This document shows positions 8,816 to 17,477 of a stretch of 64,000 bases of DNA, piece by piece (the stretch's first letter is position 1; each line of letters opens with the position of its first letter). The notes under the pieces were generated by a model, which worked only from the letters and a program-made list of their open reading frames with translations, was not told where the DNA came from and ran no database searches. The position numbers and the translations under genes were made by a program. The stretch covers positions 9,300 to 73,299 of the forward strand of contig NZ_CACVCG010000090.1 in assembly GCF_902729435.1 (NCBI RefSeq). The letters are read 5' to 3'. This stretch comes from Magnetospirillum sp. UT-4. Lineage in GTDB: Bacteria > Pseudomonadota > Alphaproteobacteria > Rhodospirillales > Magnetospirillaceae.

Positions 8816-9712
8816 CTATGGCTTTTCGAGCATCCGTCCGAGACGGGCCATGGACTGTCTGGCGAAGGCGGTGGCGCGGTGCACGATCTGCTGGCGGCGC
8901 TTGATCGGCCAGCCGGTGCGGTGGGTCGCCGTCTCGGGCTTGACCGGATGCCACAGCATTCCCGGCTCCGGCCCCGGCAGGGCGCGGATGGGACGGAACA
9001 CGAAGGTGCCCGGCGACAGGGTGTTGTCGGCCGGGGTGGAGCGGTAGAAGCGCCCCAGATTGGCCGGGCGCACGAATTCGCCCTCGCCGCCGATGTCCTC
9101 GATGCCAAGGCCGGCATCCAGCAGGATGCGCGGCACGATGCCCTCGTAGAAGCCGTCCCAGCCCTGGCGGTAGGCGGCGTCGAGGGCCAGGTAGCCGGAC
9201 CGCGACAGCCGGTAGAACGGCATGAAGGCGCGCACGAAGCGGGACAGGTCGGCGGGCGGGCCCTCGGGCGTGCTGACGCTCGGCCAGTTGGGCCAGGCCG
9301 GGTTGACGGCGTGGCGGTGCAGGCTGGTGGCCAGCAGCGCCGCCTGACTGTCGGCGAAATGGTCGAACAGCTCGCTCCAGCGCCCGGTGAACTCGACGTC
9401 GTACTCCACCACCCACACCCGGTCGAATTCGGTGTAGGCGCGGAAGAAGGGGAAGACGAACAGCTCGATGTCCTTGTCGCGGATGCGCCGCCCCTTGGTC
9501 GGATAGCCGAGGCCGCGCAGGGATTCGGCGGTGAACGAGAAGACCTTGAGGTCGCGCGGCCGGCGGTAGGACGGATTGACGTCGTCGCTGGCGTTCAGCA
9601 GCACGAAGACCGGCCGCGATCCGGACTCGGCGACCAGGCGCCGGTAGCGGGCGACGATGACGTCGTCGATGAAATGGGTCATCAGCAGAACGGCTTCGCG
9701 ATTTCCCGCCAT
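8816..9712 (-). CDS. Uncharacterised glycosyltransferase-like protein
   Basis: A 298-residue soluble protein of unknown function. The N-terminal half (EAVLLMTHFIDDVIVARYRRL, then PVFVLLNASDD) looks like a Rossmann-type nucleotide-sugar fold. A central RVWVVEYDVEFTG stretch recalls the acidic metal-binding motif of GT-A enzymes of DUF3405 type. This resemblance is from memory and is weak. The start at 9712 has a strong ggagggg ribosome-binding site five bases upstream, unlike the in-frame ATG at 9730. It lies 143 bases upstream of the autokinase gene on the same strand and may be the first gene of the exopolysaccharide operon. Confidence 0.6.
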   Translation of the reverse strand: MAGNREAVLLMTHFIDDVIVARYRRLVAESGSRPVFVLLNASDDVNPSYRRPRDLKVFSFTAESLRGLGYPTKGRRIRDKDIELFVFPFFRAYTEFDRVWVVEYDVEFTGRWSELFDHFADSQAALLATSLHRHAVNPAWPNWPSVSTPEGPPADLSRFVRAFMPFYRLSRSGYLALDAAYRQGWDGFYEGIVPRILLDAGLGIEDIGGEGEFVRPANLGRFYRSTPADNTLSPGTFVFRPIRALPGPEPGMLWHPVKPETATHRTGWPIKRRQQIVHRATAFARQSMARLGRMLEKP

Positions 9713-10126
9713 GGTCACCCCTCCAGGCATTCCGGTCTAGGCCTGGGCATAGGTGGGCGGGAAGGGGGGGCGGCGCCACGCATCCGGACGGGTGTCGCCG
9801 TTTGGGCAGGGCCGACGCGGCCTCACCCGAAAGATTTCTTAAAGTCTATTGCCGGTTCGTTTAACCAACGCCGTGCGCTCCATCCAGACGGGCTGGAGCA
9901 ACGCATCGGTGAATGGTGGCACGGCCTAATCATGATGAATGCATTGGGAAAATAAGGCCCGGGGCACCCGTCGCAAAATCGGCTTAACACCTTGTTAGTA
10001 CCTACTCCATCGGCTCTATCACTTTGCGGCAATGCGGTGGCACCCCGGACGAGGTAATACATCGTTAAGCCCGCTGCCACAGCCTGCCGGTCCCAACGCA
10101 TTCACAGCGAAAAGGACCGGTCGCCC
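9713..10126. other. Divergent intergenic region with probable promoters
   Basis: About 410 bases between a minus-strand gene and the plus-strand ABC transporter. It is clearly more AT-rich than its surroundings (for example 9830-9870 and 9940-10060) and should hold promoters for both directions. A short inverted repeat TAACA-cct-TGTTA lies at 9985-9997 and could be an operator. I see no convincing gene: the minus-strand reading at 9823-10101 has no ribosome-binding site or recognisable domain. Confidence 0.5.
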
Positions 10127-11863
10127 ATGGCCCTCGATCAGACCACGCCCAGCCCGATCCGCCGCGCCCTTGCCTCGTGCCGCGGCGCCATCGCCGCCAC
10201 CGCCGGCTTCAGCCTGTTCGGCAACCTGCTGCTGTTCGTCTCGCCGCTCTACATGCTGCAGGTCTACGACCGCGTGCTGTCCAGCCGCAGCGGCTCGACG
10301 CTGCTGATGCTGACCCTGATCGCCGGCTTCCTGCTGGCGGTGCTGGGGATCATCGAGGCGGTGCGCAGCCGCGTGCTGGTGCGGGCCGGCGCCCGCCTCG
10401 ACCGGCTGCTCGCGTCCGCCACCTTCGCCGGGGTGTTCGAGACGGCGGTGAAGAAGCCGGGGGCGGGCGGCGGCCAGGTCCTGCGCGACCTCGACAGCGT
10501 GCGCGACTTCGCCACCGGCCCGGCCATCCTGGTGTTCTGCGACGCCCCCTGGGCGCCGCTGTTCATCGCCGTCGCCTTCCTGCTGCACCCGCTGCTGGGG
10601 CTGGTGACCCTGGTCGGCGCGGTGGCCATCTTCGCCCTGGCGGTGATCAACGAGGTGGTCACCCGCAAGGCGCTGAAGGATTCGGCGGCGGTGTCGTTCC
10701 AGGCCGGCGGCTTCGCCGAGGCCAGCTTGCGCAACGCCGAGGTGCTGCACGCCATGGGCATGATGCCGCAGATGGCCAAGCGCTGGCTGCTGCGCCACGA
10801 TACCGCGCTGGCGCTGCAGGCCCGCGCCGCCGACCGTGCCGGCACCCTGCTGGCGGTGTCCAAGTTCGTGCGCCTGTTCCTGCAATCGGCGATCCTGGGC
10901 GTCGGCGCCTGGCTGGCGCTGGACGACGCCATCTCGGGCGGCGCCATCGTCGCCGCCTCCATCATCATGGGCCGCGCTTTGGCCCCCATCGAGATGGCGG
11001 TGGGTCACTGGAAGGGCTTCGTCGCCGCCCGCGGCGCCTTCGCCCGCCTGGGGGCCCTGCTGGCCGAGACCGATGCCGGCCCGGCCCGCCTGGCGCTGCC
11101 CCGGCCGAAGGGCGCGGTGGCGCTGGAGCGGGTGTTCGCGGTGCCGCCGGGCAGCCGCACCGCGGTGCTGAAGGGGGTGTCGTTCGCCATCGAGGCGGGC
11201 GAGGTGCTGGGCATCGTCGGCCCCTCGGCGGCCGGCAAGTCGACCCTGGCCCGGGTGATGGTCGGCGTGTGGCCGGCCGGTGCCGGCACCGTGCGGCTGG
11301 ACGGCGCCGACCTCGCCACCCTGCCGCGCGACCAGGTCGGCCCGGCGCTGGGCTACCTGCCCCAGGACGTCGAGCTGTTCGACGGCACCGTGGCCGAGAA
11401 CATCGCCCGCTTCGGCGACATCGACGCCGCCAAGGTGGTGGAAGCCGCCACCAAGGCCGGCGTGCACGAGGTCATCCTGTCGCTGTCCGACGGTTACGAC
11501 ACCCGGATCGGCGAAAGCGGCCGGGCGCTGTCGGGCGGCCAGCGCCAGCGCGTCGCCCTGGCCCGCGCCCTCTACGACGACCCCGCCTTGGTGGTGCTGG
11601 ACGAGCCCAATTCCAACCTGGATACCGCCGGCGAGCAGGCGCTGGTCGAGGCGGTGGGCGGCTGCAAGGCGCGCGGCGCCACCACCATCGTGGTCACACA
11701 CCGCCTCTCCATCCTCGCCACCGTCGACAAGATCCTGGTGCTCAACGCCGGCGAGGTCGAGCTGTTCGGCAGCCGCGACGAGGTGATGGCCCGCCTGGCC
11801 CGCCCCCAGGTGGTGGCCGCCCAGGCCGGCCCCAAGGCGGTCGCCGCCGCCGCCCATTCCTGA
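10127..11863 (+). CDS. Type I secretion ABC transporter, permease/ATPase
   Basis: A 578-residue fused permease-ATPase of the PrtD/HasD class. An N-terminal type 1 ABC transmembrane domain (about 20-300) includes LYMLQVYDRVLSSRSGSTLLML, a signature of this class. The ATPase follows, with Walker A GPSAAGKST (about 364-372), signature LSGGQRQR (about 468) and Walker B ALVVLDEPNSNLD. There is no N-terminal C39-like domain, as in transporters for RTX substrates with C-terminal signals. The adaptor gene begins 16 bases later and a probable RTX substrate lies downstream. A ribosome-binding site aaaagga precedes the ATG. Confidence 0.93.
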   Translation: MALDQTTPSPIRRALASCRGAIAATAGFSLFGNLLLFVSPLYMLQVYDRVLSSRSGSTLLMLTLIAGFLLAVLGIIEAVRSRVLVRAGARLDRLLASATFAGVFETAVKKPGAGGGQVLRDLDSVRDFATGPAILVFCDAPWAPLFIAVAFLLHPLLGLVTLVGAVAIFALAVINEVVTRKALKDSAAVSFQAGGFAEASLRNAEVLHAMGMMPQMAKRWLLRHDTALALQARAADRAGTLLAVSKFVRLFLQSAILGVGAWLALDDAISGGAIVAASIIMGRALAPIEMAVGHWKGFVAARGAFARLGALLAETDAGPARLALPRPKGAVALERVFAVPPGSRTAVLKGVSFAIEAGEVLGIVGPSAAGKSTLARVMVGVWPAGAGTVRLDGADLATLPRDQVGPALGYLPQDVELFDGTVAENIARFGDIDAAKVVEAATKAGVHEVILSLSDGYDTRIGESGRALSGGQRQRVALARALYDDPALVVLDEPNSNLDTAGEQALVEAVGGCKARGATTIVVTHRLSILATVDKILVLNAGEVELFGSRDEVMARLARPQVVAAQAGPKAVAAAAHS

Positions 11864-11879
11864 CCGAGGAGCCAGATCC

Positions 11880-13226
11880 ATGGATAGCCTTCGCTCGCTT
11901 CCCGCCCTGCCCGACCGTCTGACCATCATCGACCTGCCGGTTCCGCCCACCGACACCCGCGCCCCGGCCATGGTCGGGCTGGCGGTGATCGCGGTGGCCC
12001 TGGGCGGCTTCGGCCTGTGGGCCAGCCTCGCCCCGCTCGACAGCGCGGTGGTGACCCAGGGCATCGTCGCCGTCGAGTCCAAGCGCAAGCTGGTGCAGCA
12101 CCGCGAGGGCGGCATCGTCGGCCAGCTGCTGGTGCGCGAGGGTGACCGGGTCGCCGCCGGCGCTCCGCTGGTGCGTCTCACCGACGCCACCGCCCAGACC
12201 CAGATGCAGACCCTGGCGGCCCAGCTCGACGCCCGCCGGGCCGAACGCGCCCGCCTGGCCGCCGAGCGCGACGGCAAGTCCACAATCGCCTTTCCGCCCG
12301 AACTGACCGCCCGCCAATCCGACCCGGCGGTGGCCGAGCTGCTGGCCCGCGAGCAGGACCGCTTCGCGCAGCGCGCCCTGTCGCGTGAGGGCCAGCGCGA
12401 CATCCTGCAATCCCGTATCGGCCAGCTGGAATCCACCCGCCGCGGCCGCACCATGCTGGAACAGTCCAAGCGCGAGCAGCTCGCCTTGCTGCAGCAGGAG
12501 ATCGAGGGCCTGCGCCGGCTCGAGGCCAAGGGCTACTATCCCACCAACAAGCTGCGGGGGCAGGAGCGCGAGCTGGCCCGCATGCAGGGCGAGATGCTGT
12601 CCGACGGCGCCGGCGCCGAATCCACCGACCAGGAGGTGGCCGAGACCCGGCTGCAGATCCTGCAGGCCGACCAGAAGCTGCGCGAAGAGGTGGCCGCCGA
12701 CCTGATCCGCACCGAGAACGAGATCGGTGAGCTGTCCGCCCGGCTGGCCGCCGCCACCGACGCCGTCGAGCGCCTGCAGGTGGTGGCCCCGGTCGACGGC
12801 ATCGTCCAGAACATCAAGGTGGCCGGCCCCGGCGCCGTGCTGCCCCCCGGCGGCGAGCTGATGGAGGTGGTGCCGGGCGGCGACCGCCTGATCGTCGAGG
12901 CCCGGGTCAATTCCGGCGACATCGACCGCGTCCATGCCGGCCAGGCGGCGGAGCTGCGCTTCACCGCCTTCGGCTCGCGCACCACCCCGGTCATCGACGG
13001 CGAGGTGGCGGTGGTCGCCGCCGACGCCAGCACCGACGAGGCCACCCGCCAGCCCTATTACACCGCCCGCGTCGAGGTCGCGGAAGGCGAGGTCGCCCGC
13101 CTGCCGCGGGCCTTGCGGGCCGGCATGCCGGTCGAGGTGATGCTGGAAGGCGGCAGCAGCACCCCCCTTCAGTACTTCCTGAGACCCCTTACGGACAGCT
13201 TCGCGCGGGGGTTCCGCGAGAGGTAA
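11880..13226 (+). CDS. Type I secretion membrane-fusion protein (HlyD family)
   Basis: A 448-residue periplasmic adaptor. It has one N-terminal membrane segment (about 30-50, VGLAVIAVALGGFGLWASL), a lipoyl/barrel-sandwich half starting VVTQGIVAVESKRKLVQHREGGIV, and a long coiled-coil hairpin (about 105-290). The second half-motif VVAPVDGIVQNIKVAGPGAVL and a beta-barrel domain end with RPLTDSFARGFRER, typical of PrtE/HlyD proteins. It links the ABC transporter to an outer-membrane TolC-like channel; no tolC gene is present in the window. A gaggag ribosome-binding site precedes the ATG. It is co-transcribed with the transporter. Confidence 0.93.
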   Translation: MDSLRSLPALPDRLTIIDLPVPPTDTRAPAMVGLAVIAVALGGFGLWASLAPLDSAVVTQGIVAVESKRKLVQHREGGIVGQLLVREGDRVAAGAPLVRLTDATAQTQMQTLAAQLDARRAERARLAAERDGKSTIAFPPELTARQSDPAVAELLAREQDRFAQRALSREGQRDILQSRIGQLESTRRGRTMLEQSKREQLALLQQEIEGLRRLEAKGYYPTNKLRGQERELARMQGEMLSDGAGAESTDQEVAETRLQILQADQKLREEVAADLIRTENEIGELSARLAAATDAVERLQVVAPVDGIVQNIKVAGPGAVLPPGGELMEVVPGGDRLIVEARVNSGDIDRVHAGQAAELRFTAFGSRTTPVIDGEVAVVAADASTDEATRQPYYTARVEVAEGEVARLPRALRAGMPVEVMLEGGSSTPLQYFLRPLTDSFARGFRER

Positions 13227-13250
13227 AGTGTGGTCGCGGGACTGCGAATT

Positions 13251-13330
13251 TCCCGTCATCCCCGGGCTTGACCCGGGGGTCCACGCCTGCGGCGCCATGG
13301 ATGGCCGGGTCAAGCCCGGCCATGACGGGA
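13251..13330. repeat. 80-bp palindromic repeat (gggcttgaccc family)
   Basis: The ends tcccgtcat and atgacggga are exactly inverted, with internal arms cccgggcttgaccc and gggtcaagcccgg around a ggcgccatgga centre. It is the intact form of the repeat found at 22-86 and as half-sites around both 312-bp elements. It lies between the adaptor gene and the terminator. Confidence 0.75.
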
Positions 13331-13367
13331 AATAACTCATCCCATCAAAGTTCCGCCACAATAAGAC

Positions 13368-13396
13368 AAGCCCGCCAGAAATGGCGGGCTTTGCTT
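13368..13396 (+). terminator. Hairpin terminator after the secretion operon
   Basis: A perfect 10-bp stem (aagcccgcca / tggcgggctt) closes a gaaa loop and is followed by a short T-rich tail (tttgctt). It probably ends the transporter-adaptor transcript, so the downstream RTX gene would have its own promoter in the AT-rich stretch 13400-13540. Confidence 0.75.
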
Positions 13397-13551
13397 CATC
13401 TACCACCTTATGATTACCCACAATGAGCATATCAATTATTATAGCCGTTCAGATGCTGTTAACTGCAGTACTTCACACTCCGCTTCAGACGCAGAGTGAA
13501 CCGTTTGCTCGTGGTGTCTGCACAACAGCAACTGAACACAGAGGAATATTC

Positions 13552-15480
13552 ATGGCTTCCAACCCTCTCGCCTCTGCGGCGACGAATACCGACATGAAGT
13601 GGGCGTTCCCGACGCTCGACAATCCGACCATCATCGATCTGTCGAAGACCGGCAGTCAGAATTACTGGAAGTTCGCCGCCGACCAGGACGTCATCTTCAT
13701 CGGCTCGACCAGCGCGCGCACGCTGGACAAGCTGCAGACCGACGGCGGCCGCAACATCGTGCTGTTGGGCGGCGAGTTCCAGCCCTCGGGCGATTCCAAG
13801 AGCGCCACCCTGCACTTCCTGAACCTGAACGGTTCGGTCCACGTCGAGGGCGTGCACATCGACAGCAAGAACGCCTCGCAGGACGGCATCGCCGTGGGCG
13901 GCGCGGCGGGCAAGCAGCCCAACGTCACCGTCCAGAACACGGTGATCGAGAACATCCACGGCACGCAGGGCGGCGTCCATGCCGACATCTTCCAGACCCA
14001 CGGGTCGGTCGGCGACATGCGCTTCTACAACGTCACCGGCGACACCAGCTACCAGGGCTTCTTCATCGCGCCCCAGTACGATCCGCCGCACAAGTCGGCC
14101 GATTTCGAGAACGTCAACATCAGCTACAACGGCGGCTCGGGCTACACCTACCAGTACTGGTTCCTGGACGGCTCCAACCAGCAGCCCTATCCGGTCACCC
14201 TGAAGAACGTCTACGCCACCGAGCGCGACGGCCAGACCGCCGAAACGGGCAGCGTGTGGCCGAAGGCGGGCATGGGCGACATGAGCGCGGTGCGGGTGGG
14301 CAACCAGATCACCTGGCCGAAGATGCCCTATACCGGCGCCATCACGGTGGGCGAGCCGGCCAAGGATTTCGGCGACCTCTCCAAGGTCGGGCTGAACTTC
14401 AGCATCACCGCCGACGGGGTTCATAGCGGCACCATCGGCGACGGCACCACCACCTCGCCGCCGGGCGGCGGCACCGACCCCACGCCCGATCCGGCTCCCA
14501 CCCCGACTCCCACGCCCAGCGCCGGCACCCCTGAATCGGGGGCGCCGACCAAGTGGATCGCCTCCACCAACGCCACCGCCAAGGTGACCGGTTCCGACGG
14601 CAACGACCAGATCGCCGGCGTCGAGGGCAAGGCCGACACCGGCGGCCTGGCCGGTGGCAGGGGCGACGACACCTACATCGTCGACCAGGCCGGCGACAGG
14701 GTGATCGAACTGGCCGGGCAGGGGGTGGATACTGTGGTGTCCTACGCCTCCAGCTACAAGCTGGCCGCCAATGTCGAGAACCTGACCCTGGCCGGCAGCG
14801 GTGCCCAGAACGGCACCGGCAACGACGCTGCCAACCTGATCAAGGGCAACGGCGCCGCCAATGTCCTCAATGGCGGCAACGGCGACGACCACCTTGTCGG
14901 CGGTGCCGGCAACGACACCCTGCAGGGCTGGAACGGCGCCGACATCATGGAAGGCGGCCTCGGCAACGACGTCTACATCGTCAGCCGCGCCACCGACAAG
15001 GTGGTGGAGCTGTCCGACCAGGGTGTGGACACCGTCAAGGCGGCGCAATCCTGGACCCTGGGGCAGTACCTGGAGAACCTGGAACTGTTCGGCGGCGCCA
15101 AGGCCAACGCCACCGGCAATGCCTGGGCCAACGTCATCAAGGGCAATTCCGCCGCCAACGTCATCGACGGCAAGGCCGGCAACGACGTTCTGACCGGCGG
15201 CGGCGGCAAGGACACCTTCGTCCTCAACGCCGCCGGCACCGGCACCGACACCATCAAGGACTTCCAGGTGGGCGTCGATACGCTGGACGTGCGCGGCCTG
15301 CTGAAGGCGGCGGGCAAGACCTCCACCGACGCGGTCAAGGATCACCTCATCGAGGTGGTGCAGACGGGCGCCAACGCCGAGATCGTCACCCACCTGCCCG
15401 GCCACGAGGGCACCAAGGTGGCGGTGATCGAGAACGCCGACGCCCACGCGGTGGCCCAGACCTCGGACCACTGGTCGTAA
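13552..15480 (+). CDS. RTX-repeat protein with parallel beta-helix domain, probable type I substrate
   Basis: A 642-residue acidic protein with no N-terminal signal peptide, as expected for type I export. Residues about 20-300 (IVLLGGEF, VHVEGVHIDSKNASQDGI, VTVQNTVIENIHG) have the repeat spacing of a right-handed parallel beta-helix like pectate lyases. A Pro/Thr-rich linker follows (about 305-330). The last 300 residues hold glycine-aspartate nonapeptides (NGGNGDDHLVGGAGNDTLQG, DGKAGNDVLTGGGGKDTFV) that bind calcium, then a terminal secretion region. The ATG at 13552 has an agagga site; the longer reading from 13423 adds an unlikely 43-residue leader. It follows the transporter and adaptor genes. 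Enzyme activity is unknown; surface binding or polysaccharide processing is possible. Confidence 0.82.
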   Translation: MASNPLASAATNTDMKWAFPTLDNPTIIDLSKTGSQNYWKFAADQDVIFIGSTSARTLDKLQTDGGRNIVLLGGEFQPSGDSKSATLHFLNLNGSVHVEGVHIDSKNASQDGIAVGGAAGKQPNVTVQNTVIENIHGTQGGVHADIFQTHGSVGDMRFYNVTGDTSYQGFFIAPQYDPPHKSADFENVNISYNGGSGYTYQYWFLDGSNQQPYPVTLKNVYATERDGQTAETGSVWPKAGMGDMSAVRVGNQITWPKMPYTGAITVGEPAKDFGDLSKVGLNFSITADGVHSGTIGDGTTTSPPGGGTDPTPDPAPTPTPTPSAGTPESGAPTKWIASTNATAKVTGSDGNDQIAGVEGKADTGGLAGGRGDDTYIVDQAGDRVIELAGQGVDTVVSYASSYKLAANVENLTLAGSGAQNGTGNDAANLIKGNGAANVLNGGNGDDHLVGGAGNDTLQGWNGADIMEGGLGNDVYIVSRATDKVVELSDQGVDTVKAAQSWTLGQYLENLELFGGAKANATGNAWANVIKGNSAANVIDGKAGNDVLTGGGGKDTFVLNAAGTGTDTIKDFQVGVDTLDVRGLLKAAGKTSTDAVKDHLIEVVQTGANAEIVTHLPGHEGTKVAVIENADAHAVAQTSDHWS

Positions 15481-15492
15481 TCAGAGCGTATA

Positions 15493-15523
15493 CCCCCTCT
15501 CCCGGCCTTGCCGGGGGAGGGGG
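15493..15523 (+). terminator. GC-rich hairpin after the RTX gene
   Basis: Inverted arms around cccggc-ctt-gccggg lie 12 bases after the RTX stop. There is no T tract, so termination is only likely. The rest of 15481-15744 holds a partial palindromic repeat (about 15527-15556) and the 86-bp repeat at 15605-15690. Confidence 0.45.
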
Positions 15524-15604
15524 TTCCGTCGTTCCCGCCTGCGCGGGGACGACGGTGATTGCGCGCAATTGGCAAACACACCCCGGAGAACCGCCAGGGG
15601 AATA

Positions 15605-15690
15605 ACCACAGAGACACAGAGACACGGAGGACTCATAGAGAAGGATGTTTTTTCTCTGTGCCTTCTTCGTGCCCTTCGTGTCTTCGTGGT
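15605..15690. repeat. 86-bp inverted repeat (accacagagacac... type)
   Basis: It begins accacagagacacagagacac and ends cccttcgtgtcttcgtggt, so the ends are imperfectly inverted. The composition is unlike the neighbouring genes. I recognise the general pattern as one of the dispersed intergenic repeats seen in several bacterial phyla. No coding function is apparent. Confidence 0.6.
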
Positions 15691-15744
15691 GAACCCAATG
15701 TTTCACCGCCCATTGCGCTCCGCCAATCCGCCACAAACGTTTTT

Positions 15745-16389
15745 CTACACCACCATCTTGCGCACGGTGAACGCCTCGGCCATGCCCGAGGGGGCGTTGC
15801 AGCCCACCCCCCTCAGGCGCATCAGGCCGCGGAAGGTTTCCGGGTCGAACCAGGCCCGGGCGCGCTGGCTGGCAAAGCAGCGCATCAGGTTGGTGATCTT
15901 GGCCTCGGCATGGTCGCGGTCCAGCGGCACGAACAGGTTGGGGTTGCCGAGGTCGCCCTCGTATTTGGGGATCTCGTATTCCAGGATCAGATGGTCGCGG
16001 AAGGTGTTCCAGCTCAGTTCGGCCAGCAGGCGGTGGTCCTGGTGGTCGTCGTGGCGGCAATGGGTCAGCACCAGGGTCGGCCGGGCGAGGCGCTTGATGC
16101 GCTCGAAATCCTCCTTCACGGCGCCCCAGGCCTGGGGCAGGAAGCTCTCGCGGTAGGAATTGAACTCCATGCGCCGCTCGCCGGCCCGGGCCAGGAAGAT
16201 TTCGGCCGCGGCGGCGGCCTCGTCGCGGCGGGTGGTCGAGCCGGTGAACACCACCCAGGTCACCTCGGCGCCGGGATTGGCCTCCAGCAGCCGCAGCACG
16301 GTGCCGCCGCAGCCGATCTCGATGTCGTCGCAATGGGCGCCCAGGCAGAGCAGCCTGAGCGGCCCGGAGGGAAGGGCGAGGGGCAGCAT
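15745..16389 (-). CDS. PIG-L family deacetylase
   Basis: A 214-residue LmbE/PIG-L protein. It has the zinc-binding CLGAHCDDIEIGCGGT motif near residue 16 (the usual AHPDD is AHCDD here) and the second metal ligand region LTHCRHDDHQDHR. The family removes N-acetyl groups from sugars such as GlcNAc-linked substrates. It is the last gene of a minus-strand trio after UDP-glucose dehydrogenase and a UXS-like epimerase, so a role in making a modified sugar for surface polysaccharide is likely. The ATG at 16389 has a ggggag site; a GTG at 16398 overlapping the upstream stop is an alternative start. Confidence 0.88.
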   Translation of the reverse strand: MLPLALPSGPLRLLCLGAHCDDIEIGCGGTVLRLLEANPGAEVTWVVFTGSTTRRDEAAAAAEIFLARAGERRMEFNSYRESFLPQAWGAVKEDFERIKRLARPTLVLTHCRHDDHQDHRLLAELSWNTFRDHLILEYEIPKYEGDLGNPNLFVPLDRDHAEAKITNLMRCFASQRARAWFDPETFRGLMRLRGVGCNAPSGMAEAFTVRKMVV

Positions 16390-16394
16390 GGTCG

Positions 16395-17477
16395 TCACTC
16401 CCCGGCCGCCCTGAGCGGCGGCGCCGCCCGTTCCTCGCGGTACGAGGCCAGGGTGCGGGACAGGCCGGTGCGCAAGGGGATGCGGGCGGCGAAGCCGGTC
16501 AGGCGGTGCAGCTTGTCCAGGTCGGGGCAGCGCCGCTGCGGGTTGTCCACCAGATAGGCGCCCTCGGCGGCGGTTTCGAAGCGGACCTCCAGCGGCGGCT
16601 CGGCGGCGAGCTCGGCCATGGTGTGGGCGACCTCGGCGATGGTGACTTCCTCGACGTTGCCGACGTTGAACGCCTCGCCGTCGGCCTCGGGCATCATCAG
16701 CAGGGTCAGGCAGGCCTCGACGAAATCGGAGACGTAGCAGAACGAGCGGGTGGCGGCGCCATCGGAATAGAGCACCAGGGGACCGCCGGCCAGGGCGGCG
16801 CGCACCAGATCGGGGATGATGCGGCCGTCGTCCAGGCGCTGGCCGGGGCCGTAGACGTTGAACGGGCGGATCACCTTCACCGGCACCCGGTGCAGGCGGA
16901 AATAGGTGGCGCACAGGGTCTCGCCCAGCCGCTTGCTTTCGTCGTAGCAGGCGCGCGGCCCGGTGAAGCTGACATTGCCGCGGTAATCCTCGGGCGTCGG
17001 CACCACCAGCGGGTCGCCGTAGACCTCGGAGGACGAGAACGACAGCATGCCGTGGGCGCCGCCGCGCGCCAGTTCCAGCAGCGACCAGGTGCCCTGGACA
17101 TTGGCGGCGATGGTGGCCAGCGGGTTGGCGCGGTAGAGCGAGGGCGAACCGATGGAGGCGCAGTGGATGATCCAGTCGGCGGCGGGCAGCTCGGACAGCG
17201 GCCGGGCGACGTCGGCGGCGATGCGCCGCAGCCACGGGCGGCCCTCCAGGTGGGCAAGGCGGGCGGGCGGCCCGACCAGGTAGTTGTCGAGCGCCACCAC
17301 CCGCGCCTCGTGGCCGGGGTGGCGACGGTTGAAGGCGTCCAGCACGTCCATGAAGAAACCGCCGAGGAAGCCGGCGGCGCCGGTCACCAGTACGGTGCCG
17401 CCGGCCATGGGCTCGAGCAGGCGGCCGAGACTGTCGGCGACCTGGCGGGCGTCGTCGCGGATGATGTCGGTGATCAT
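16395..17477 (-). CDS. NAD-dependent epimerase/dehydratase, UDP-glucuronate decarboxylase-like
   Basis: A 360-residue extended short-chain dehydrogenase. It has the NAD-binding GAAGFLGG (about 32-39), a catalytic YDESK (Tyr178, Lys182) inside GPRACYDESKRLGETL, and VIRPFNVYGPGQRLDDGRIIPDL. These are very close to UDP-xylose synthases, which convert UDP-glucuronate to UDP-xylose. That fits the upstream UDP-glucose dehydrogenase, but a related epimerase or dehydratase reaction cannot be excluded. A strong aaggagg site precedes the ATG. The start overlaps the upstream gene by four bases. Confidence 0.85.
   Translation of the reverse strand: MITDIIRDDARQVADSLGRLLEPMAGGTVLVTGAAGFLGGFFMDVLDAFNRRHPGHEARVVALDNYLVGPPARLAHLEGRPWLRRIAADVARPLSELPAADWIIHCASIGSPSLYRANPLATIAANVQGTWSLLELARGGAHGMLSFSSSEVYGDPLVVPTPEDYRGNVSFTGPRACYDESKRLGETLCATYFRLHRVPVKVIRPFNVYGPGQRLDDGRIIPDLVRAALAGGPLVLYSDGAATRSFCYVSDFVEACLTLLMMPEADGEAFNVGNVEEVTIAEVAHTMAELAAEPPLEVRFETAAEGAYLVDNPQRRCPDLDKLHRLTGFAARIPLRTGLSRTLASYREERAAPPLRAAGE

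Noticed and set aside
9823-10101. Possible small minus-strand gene upstream of the secretion transporter
   Set aside because: It lies in an AT-richer promoter-like region and shows no ribosome-binding site, signal or conserved pattern.
13423-13551. Upstream extension of the RTX protein (MSISIIIAVQMLL...)
   Set aside because: It would add a hydrophobic leader unusual for type I substrates; the ATG at 13552 has a clear ribosome-binding site and the extension lies in the promoter region.
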